Below, in pieces: positions 22,781-27,330 of a stretch of 27,330 nt of DNA. Numbering within the stretch: the stretch's first letter is position 1; each line of letters opens with the position of its first letter. This stretch comes from JAVBMB01 sp031552995 (GTDB lineage: Bacteria; Bacillota; Clostridia; Oscillospirales; Butyricicoccaceae), in assembly GCA_031552995.1 (NCBI GenBank), contig JAVBMB010000113.1, positions 1 to 27,330 on the forward strand, written 5' to 3'. The notes beneath the pieces are model-generated. The model made no database searches, was not told the origin of the DNA, and saw only the letters and a list, made by a program, of their open reading frames with translations. Position numbers and translations under genes: made by a program.

Positions 22781-24031
22781 ATGCGTGAAAACGCCTATGA
22801 GAGCTATACGAAGATGATTGACGAGGCGGCGCAGCGGCTGAAGCTGACACGGACGCAGTACGAGTTTGCGAAGTATGCCGAGCGCGAGCTGCTGATGTCG
22901 ATACCCGTTGAGATGGACGACGGCACGGTGACGCTGTTCCACGGCGTGCGAGTGCAGCACAGCAGCCTGTTCGGGCCGTATATCGGCGGACTGAGGCTGC
23001 ACCCCGGCGTGACGCACGAACAGGCGCGTGGCATCGCCGGGCTGATGACGCTGAAGTGCGCGCTGGCGAACCTTCCGTTTGGCGGCGCGTGCGGCGGGGT
23101 GGCTGTGGACAAGAGCAGTATATCACAGAGCGAACTGAAAAAGCTTGTGCGCAGGTACACGGCGATGGTATTGCCGGTAATCGGCCCGGGCAGCGATATA
23201 CACTCGAACGATGTCGGCACCGACGCCGCCATTATGGGGTGGATGATGGACACCTACAGCATGATGGCGGGAACCGCCGTTCCGGGAATTGTCACCGGAA
23301 AGCCGGTGGAGCTGCTCGGCTCGCGCGGGAGTACATCGGCAACAGGCGTTGGAGCCGGGTATGTTCTGCACGAGGTAATGAAGAGGACAAAGACTGCCGG
23401 CGCGCGCCGGACGGCGGTGATAGCCGGCTTCGGGAAGGTTGGCCGGGCGACGGCGCGCATGATCTATGACGACGGCGTGCGGATAATCGGCGTCAGCAAT
23501 GTGGAGGGCGGAATTATCTGCCAGACCGGGCTGAACATGAAGGAGCTTATTTCGTTCGCGGATGAGGGCGGACGGCTTGCCGATTACAACGCGCCGGGGA
23601 TAGAGCATGTGACAAATGACGACGTCGCGCTGTGCCAGTGCAGTATTTTGGCCATCTGCGCGCCGTGCCAGATAATAGATGAGGATATCGCCGAGAAGCT
23701 TGATTGCCAGGTTGTGCTGGAGGCGGGCAACGCGCAGATATCCTACAGCGCGGATAAGATACTGGACAGGCGCGAGATTTTGGTGATCCCCGACTTGCTG
23801 GCGACGCTGGGCGGGTTGGTTGTGTCGTACTTTGAGCGGGTGCAGAATGTGCAGTCTCTTATGTGGGACGAGCATGAGGTGAACAGGATGCTGAAGAGCA
23901 TTGCGCTGAAAACATTCGACGAGGTGTGGGAGCAGGCGCGTATGAGCGAGACGACGCTGCGCGAGGCATGCTATACGCTCGGGCTTCAGCGTGTGTGCGA
24001 GGCGAAGCGCATACGCGGGATATTCCCGTGA
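22781..24031 (+). CDS. Glu/Leu/Phe/Val dehydrogenase family protein with altered active site
   Basis: A 416-residue protein collinear with bacterial glutamate dehydrogenases such as Bacillus RocG. The substrate domain reads RVQHSSLFGPYIGGLRLHP and KCALANLPFGGACGG. The Rossmann domain has AVIAGFGKVGRATAR, and the C-terminal part SYFERVQNVQSLMW. In true enzymes the first two segments read GPxKGG and GGxKGG; here the substrate-binding lysine is Ile68 and the catalytic lysine is Cys104. Lys92 and the catalytic Asp144 (NDVGT) remain. ANGPTT has also become GNAQIS. Normal deamination chemistry is therefore doubtful; it may act on another substrate or serve a regulatory or structural role. The ATG has GGTGAA just upstream. 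It is followed 40 bases later by serine dehydratase genes. Confidence 0.88.
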   Translation: MRENAYESYTKMIDEAAQRLKLTRTQYEFAKYAERELLMSIPVEMDDGTVTLFHGVRVQHSSLFGPYIGGLRLHPGVTHEQARGIAGLMTLKCALANLPFGGACGGVAVDKSSISQSELKKLVRRYTAMVLPVIGPGSDIHSNDVGTDAAIMGWMMDTYSMMAGTAVPGIVTGKPVELLGSRGSTSATGVGAGYVLHEVMKRTKTAGARRTAVIAGFGKVGRATARMIYDDGVRIIGVSNVEGGIICQTGLNMKELISFADEGGRLADYNAPGIEHVTNDDVALCQCSILAICAPCQIIDEDIAEKLDCQVVLEAGNAQISYSADKILDRREILVIPDLLATLGGLVVSYFERVQNVQSLMWDEHEVNRMLKSIALKTFDEVWEQARMSETTLREACYTLGLQRVCEAKRIRGIFP

Positions 24032-24071
24032 CGCGCGCTGAAGCCGGCGCGGCGCAGGGGAAAGAAATCTT

Positions 24072-24734
24072 ATGAGTGTTAACATGTTTGATGTGCTGGG
24101 GCCTGTCACGGTAGGGCCGTCGTCGTCACATACGGCGGGCGCGGTGCGTATCGGCCTTGTGTGCCGCGGAGTGCTGGGCGGCGGGTGCGATAACGCGAAA
24201 ATCACATTTTACGGGTCGTTTGCCGAGACATATCGCGGACACGGCACCGACAAGGCTGTCGTCGGCGGACTGCTTGGCTTTAACACCGACAATGAGCTGA
24301 TTCGCGACAGCCTGCGTATCGCGGCCGTGAGCGGGCTGACATATGTGTTTACGACGGCTGAGGACCCGAGGCTGCACCCAAATACCGTAAAAATTGAGGC
24401 GAAACACGGCGATAAAAGCGTCGTTATGACGGCGGCGTCGATAGGCGGCGGCGCGATTAGGCTTACGAGCATAAACGGGTTTGCCATGAGCGTATCGTGC
24501 AGCCTCGACACGCTGGTGATATTCCATAAGGATACACAGGGCGTTCTGGCCGATGTGTCGTATCACATGTCGATTGCGGGGTACAATATCAGTAACCTGA
24601 GCTTGTCGCGCGCCAAGCGCGACGGTGATGTAATTACCGTCGTCGAGACAGACGAGCCGGTTGGTGAAAAGACGCTGGCGGTGCTGCGGCAGGTGGGCAG
24701 TGTGTCGGATATTGTCGTTATTCCGAAGTTTTGA
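24072..24734 (+). CDS. sdaAB: L-serine ammonia-lyase, iron-sulfur-dependent, beta subunit
   Basis: Beta subunit of the two-component [4Fe-4S] L-serine dehydratase, which turns serine into pyruvate and ammonia. The 220 residues begin with the family signature FDVLGPVTVGPSSSHTAGAVRIG, followed by FYGSFAETYRGHGTDKAVVGGLLGF. The C-terminal ~70 residues form an ACT domain (LVIFHKDTQGVLADVSYHMSIAGYN), likely a serine- or ligand-binding regulatory module. The ATG at 24072 has AGGGGAAAG upstream. The alpha subunit follows seven bases after the stop codon, so the order and coupling are standard for Clostridia. Confidence 0.96.
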   Translation: MSVNMFDVLGPVTVGPSSSHTAGAVRIGLVCRGVLGGGCDNAKITFYGSFAETYRGHGTDKAVVGGLLGFNTDNELIRDSLRIAAVSGLTYVFTTAEDPRLHPNTVKIEAKHGDKSVVMTAASIGGGAIRLTSINGFAMSVSCSLDTLVIFHKDTQGVLADVSYHMSIAGYNISNLSLSRAKRDGDVITVVETDEPVGEKTLAVLRQVGSVSDIVVIPKF

Positions 24735-24741
24735 GAGGTGG

Positions 24742-25617
24742 ATGCCCGTGAATATACACAGCACGGATTTTTTGCTGGATGAGGCGCTGAAGAACAACAG
24801 GCCGCTGTGGCAAGTGATACTGGAGCAGGAACAGGATGACAGCGGCGTGCCGGTGGACGAGCTGAGGCACAAGGCCGAGTCAATTTATCAGGTGATGAAA
24901 ACAGCGGCGACGGGGGGGATATCCTCCGAGCTGGTCTCGGTGAGCGGACTGACCGGCGGAGACGCCGTGAAGTATTACCAGCACTACAAGAACCACAAAA
25001 GCCTGATGGGCACGCTTTGCGCGAAGGCGATGTCCTACGCGCTGGCGACATCGGGCTATAATGCCGCGATGGGCGTAATTGTGGCGGCACCGACGGCGGG
25101 CTCGGCCGGGATACTGCCGGGCGTGGTCATCGCGGCGCAGGAGGAGTATAACCTGAGCGACCGCGACGCGGTGAACGCGATTATTGTGGCGACCGGAGTG
25201 GGCGTCGTCATTGCGACGCGGGCGACAATATCGGGTGCGGTGGGCGGATGCCAGGCAGAGTGCGGCAGCGGCGCCGCTATGGCCGCCGCCGCGATGTGTG
25301 ACTGCATGGGGGGCACACCGCGGCAGTGTATGCACGCCGCGGCGCTGGCGCTTAAGAATACGCTTGGTCTGGCGTGCGACCCGGTGGCGGGGCTGGTTGA
25401 AGTGCCGTGCGTCAAGCGCAACGGCGTGTTCGCCACGCTGGCGATAGCGGCGGCGGATATGGCTTTGGCGGGGATAGAAAGCTTTGTTCCGCTTGACGAG
25501 GTTATTGACGCGATGTACCAGATAGGCATCAACATGCCGGCGTCGATACGCGAGACGGGCGAGGGCGGGCTGGCGTGTACGCCGTCCGGCAGAGCGGCGA
25601 GGAGCAAGCTGTTTTAG
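24742..25617 (+). CDS. sdaAA: L-serine ammonia-lyase, iron-sulfur-dependent, alpha subunit
   Basis: Catalytic alpha subunit, 291 residues, holding the [4Fe-4S] cluster that acts as Lewis acid on serine. Seen motifs are VAAPTAGSAGILPGV, the glycine-rich GAVGGCQAECGSGAAMAAAAM and CDPVAGLVEVPCVKRN. The cluster cysteines can be assigned by family pattern: one in GGCQAE and a pair eleven residues apart in CDPVAGLVEVPC. The ATG at 24742 is three bases after GAGAGG; the GTG at 24748, nine bases after the same site, is an equally possible start. It completes the enzyme with sdaAB. A lipoprotein gene follows 35 bases downstream, likely on the same transcript. Confidence 0.96.
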   Translation: MPVNIHSTDFLLDEALKNNRPLWQVILEQEQDDSGVPVDELRHKAESIYQVMKTAATGGISSELVSVSGLTGGDAVKYYQHYKNHKSLMGTLCAKAMSYALATSGYNAAMGVIVAAPTAGSAGILPGVVIAAQEEYNLSDRDAVNAIIVATGVGVVIATRATISGAVGGCQAECGSGAAMAAAAMCDCMGGTPRQCMHAAALALKNTLGLACDPVAGLVEVPCVKRNGVFATLAIAAADMALAGIESFVPLDEVIDAMYQIGINMPASIRETGEGGLACTPSGRAARSKLF

Positions 25618-25652
25618 ATGAGGCTAATGGCGGTTTGAAGGACGTGAGAAAT

Positions 25653-26723
25653 ATGAAAAAGAGACTTGCCGCAATTATCCTGATATCCGCATTTGCCTCG
25701 GGGTGCGCAGCCGAGGCTGCGACAAGCGCGACGACGACGCTTCAGCCGGCCGCGACTTCTACAGAGACAAATGCCCCGTCAACCGCCATGCCGGAGACGG
25801 AGCCTGTGACCGGGCCGCGCGATATTGCCGGCAATTCGGTTGCGTATTTGAAATACGGGCCTGACTACCTGGCGATATCATATGTGGTTGACGGCGAGCA
25901 GAGGCTGACCGGAGACGGCGGATGGTATTTTTCGGCGGCGGAAAAGCTGAAAAACGCGCCCGGGGCGCAAAATGCGGCTGCGGCGGACATGAAAAGCATG
26001 CTGGATGATAAATCGCAGATGCCGTTTTCGGACGACTGGTATGAGCGTATGTTTTCCGCCTCTGCGGTGAGCTGCGACGGAGACTGGGATATCTTCCCGG
26101 TGAAGGTGCGGTACGAAAAGTACGACGCAGACAACCAGCCGCAGGGTATCGACGATGTGTCGGCATTCTTTTTGAACCGGCTGGCCGGGAAAGGTACTGA
26201 CTCTCCGTTGATATACGCCGAGGCGTACTATTTTGACTGGAATGACGACGGCATCGGGGATGTGCTTGCCGTGGCGGGCAATGTGGTCAGGCAGACGGAG
26301 GAAGGGGCGGCAACCGTGCTGCCGGCTTCGGACAAAACGGCTGAATATATGATCAGCGCGCTGTTTGTGAGCGGGTGCGAGCCGGTTATAATTCAGGAGT
26401 TTGTGCTGGCGATACCGAAAGAGCCGATTACCGAGGACGGGCTGTGTTATTCGTACAGCGACGAGGCTGTGCCGGGGCATGTGCTGTACCATGACCTGTC
26501 GCTGCTGCAGCTTGACGCCGACGGGAAGCTGACGCAATGCCCTGTGTTTTCTATCGGAGATTACGGGTATGTCTTCGGCGCGGAGATGGTGCTGTGCGAC
26601 CTGGACGGTGACGGCGTGCCCGAGCTTGTGACGATGTGCCGCCAGGTATACGGACCGGTTATGGTTATGGAGCTTGAAAACGGAAAGCCTGCCGAGCGGT
26701 ACAGGGTGACGCCGCCTGCGTAG
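25653..26723 (+). CDS. Lipoprotein of unknown function with two calcium-loop-like motifs
   Basis: A 356-residue protein with a lipoprotein signal (MKKRLAAIILISAFASGC, lipidated Cys18), then an Ala/Thr/Pro-rich linker to about residue 55, and a globular part I do not recognise. Two segments fit the calcium-binding DxDxDG pattern: DWNDDGIGD (195-203) and DLDGDGVPE (316-324), as in FG-GAP/VCBS or dockerin-like loops. It is therefore probably exposed on the outer face of the membrane. An in-frame GTG at 25644 is a possible alternative start, but GAAGGA is better placed for the ATG. It shares direction and close spacing with sdaAA and ends just before a strong hairpin. Any link to serine metabolism is inference from position alone. 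Confidence 0.75.
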   Translation: MKKRLAAIILISAFASGCAAEAATSATTTLQPAATSTETNAPSTAMPETEPVTGPRDIAGNSVAYLKYGPDYLAISYVVDGEQRLTGDGGWYFSAAEKLKNAPGAQNAAAADMKSMLDDKSQMPFSDDWYERMFSASAVSCDGDWDIFPVKVRYEKYDADNQPQGIDDVSAFFLNRLAGKGTDSPLIYAEAYYFDWNDDGIGDVLAVAGNVVRQTEEGAATVLPASDKTAEYMISALFVSGCEPVIIQEFVLAIPKEPITEDGLCYSYSDEAVPGHVLYHDLSLLQLDADGKLTQCPVFSIGDYGYVFGAEMVLCDLDGDGVPELVTMCRQVYGPVMVMELENGKPAERYRVTPPA

Positions 26724-26742
26724 AGAAAACGGACGGAACATG

Positions 26743-26776
26743 AAAAAGCGCCGATGCCTTAAGCAGGCATCGGCGC
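26743..26776. terminator. Intrinsic terminator between converging genes
   Basis: Eleven perfect base pairs (26748-26758 with 26766-26776) around a seven-base loop. The minus-strand reading has a TTTTT run immediately after the stem (26747-26743), so it best serves the prephenate-dehydratase-like gene. The plus-strand lipoprotein transcript meets the same stem with a poorer T-tract. Confidence 0.85.
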
Positions 26777-26795
26777 CGCTGTATTTACATGATTA

Positions 26796-27330
26796 TCAGT
26801 CGATGCGCCGGCGGTAGCCCATTACGCGGAAGAAGGGGGATTCACTCTCCATTTGCAGCAGCGCGGTGCGCACGGCGGATGAGCTGAGCTTGCCGACAAA
26901 GTCGGCAAACACAATGTACTGCTGGTTTTTGCTGTCGGCATCGATATTGTGCGTCTTAAAGCGAAGATACTCGAGGTTGATTTTGAGGTCGGAGAATATC
27001 TCGAGTGTCTGGGCGAGGCTGCCGTGCATCGTGGTGCTGACGGCAAAGGCGAGGGAAATCATCTTATTTTCGGGCATGTCGTACAAATTGCGGGACATGA
27101 GGAACACATGCTTGCCGCTTGGCGCCACGGTTATCGAGTTGACGTAGATATGCCTGTCGAATATCCGGCTGAACAGCCAGTCGGAGTCGTAAAAATCGTC
27201 GAGGACAATAGCGGCGTACGTGCAGGTTCCCGACTCGAGCGAGTCGAGCGCGATGCCGCCGGACGGGACGGGCTGAGCGTCGGCGCCTAGCAGCGACGAA
27301 ACAAGGCGGGAGTCGGTATCCGAGCAGTAA
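26796..27330 (-). CDS. Prephenate dehydratase-like protein, C-terminal part with ACT domain (partial)
   Basis: The last 178 codons of a gene that enters from beyond base 27330 and ends with TGA at 26798-26796. The C-terminal ~80 residues are an ACT-type fold: KMISLAFAVSTTMHGSLAQTLEIFSDLKINLEYL, here cut to show the motif limits at 27064-26960, then QQYIVFADFVGK and FFRVMGYRRRID. The order and ending resemble PheA (prephenate dehydratase, phenylalanine synthesis). However, the usual catalytic TRF appears as HVF in KHVFLMSRNLY, and the ESRP phenylalanine-binding motif reads EYLRF. Either a divergent or inactive PheA, or another ACT-regulated protein. The N-terminal part is needed to decide. Confidence 0.55.
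   Translation of the reverse strand, partial: YCSDTDSRLVSSLLGADAQPVPSGGIALDSLESGTCTYAAIVLDDFYDSDWLFSRIFDRHIYVNSITVAPSGKHVFLMSRNLYDMPENKMISLAFAVSTTMHGSLAQTLEIFSDLKINLEYLRFKTHNIDADSKNQQYIVFADFVGKLSSSAVRTALLQMESESPFFRVMGYRRRID

Noticed and set aside
23123..24205. Minus-strand open frame (360 codons) opposite the dehydrogenase-like gene
   Set aside because: It overlaps two well-supported plus-strand genes and resembles no family.
1..27330. CRISPR arrays, tRNA or rRNA genes, insertion sequences, phage or plasmid functions
   Set aside because: No regularly spaced direct repeats, no cloverleaf or rRNA-like stretch, and no transposase, integrase or phage gene was found on either strand.

Overview
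The window reads as chromosomal DNA from a high-GC member of the Clostridia (Bacillota), probably in the Oscillospiraceae or Christensenellaceae sphere. The evidence is AddAB rather than RecBCD, the dnaG-rpoD pair, purine-rich Shine-Dalgarno sites before almost every gene, frequent GTG/TTG starts, a two-subunit iron-sulfur L-serine dehydratase, and an ApbE / NusG-domain-II / Gx-transporter trio. No rRNA, tRNA, CRISPR array, phage or insertion sequence was found, and there is no gene-free stretch longer than 300 bases.

Layout. 1-2417 (minus): 5' part of murC and a DEAD-box RNA helicase with a DbpA-type RNA-binding tail. 2695-9526 (plus): addB-addA, the double-strand-break repair helicase-nuclease, one base apart. 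9647-11005 (minus): a lower-GC serine beta-lactamase-family gene broken by two in-frame TAA codons. 11161-12756 (minus): a membrane-anchored parvulin-type foldase. 13002-20511 (plus): a housekeeping series rpmE, hflX, yigZ, dgt, a GNAT/YoaP acetyltransferase, dnaG and rpoD. 20610-22496 (plus): apbE, a NusG-domain-II protein and a Gx transporter, probably envelope flavinylation or quinone-related redox functions. 22781-26723 (plus): a glutamate-dehydrogenase-like protein, sdaAB, sdaAA and a lipoprotein, bounded by a good sigma-A promoter and a hairpin terminator. 26796-27330 (minus): C-terminal part of an ACT-domain protein resembling prephenate dehydratase.

How they work together. Most of the window is information processing: translation (rpmE, hflX), RNA remodelling, DNA repair (addAB), dNTP control (dgt), priming (dnaG) and the main sigma factor (rpoD). 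The consensus-like promoters seen fit the RpoD encoded here. The last third concerns amino-acid catabolism and envelope redox chemistry.

Most notable lead: the glutamate-dehydrogenase-like protein keeps the whole family fold and the catalytic aspartate, but has lost two of the three conserved active-site lysines (Lys to Ile at residue 68, Lys to Cys at residue 104). It is co-directional with an iron-sulfur serine deaminase and an unknown lipoprotein with two calcium-loop-like motifs. Nothing here can be claimed as a wholly new system from sequence alone.
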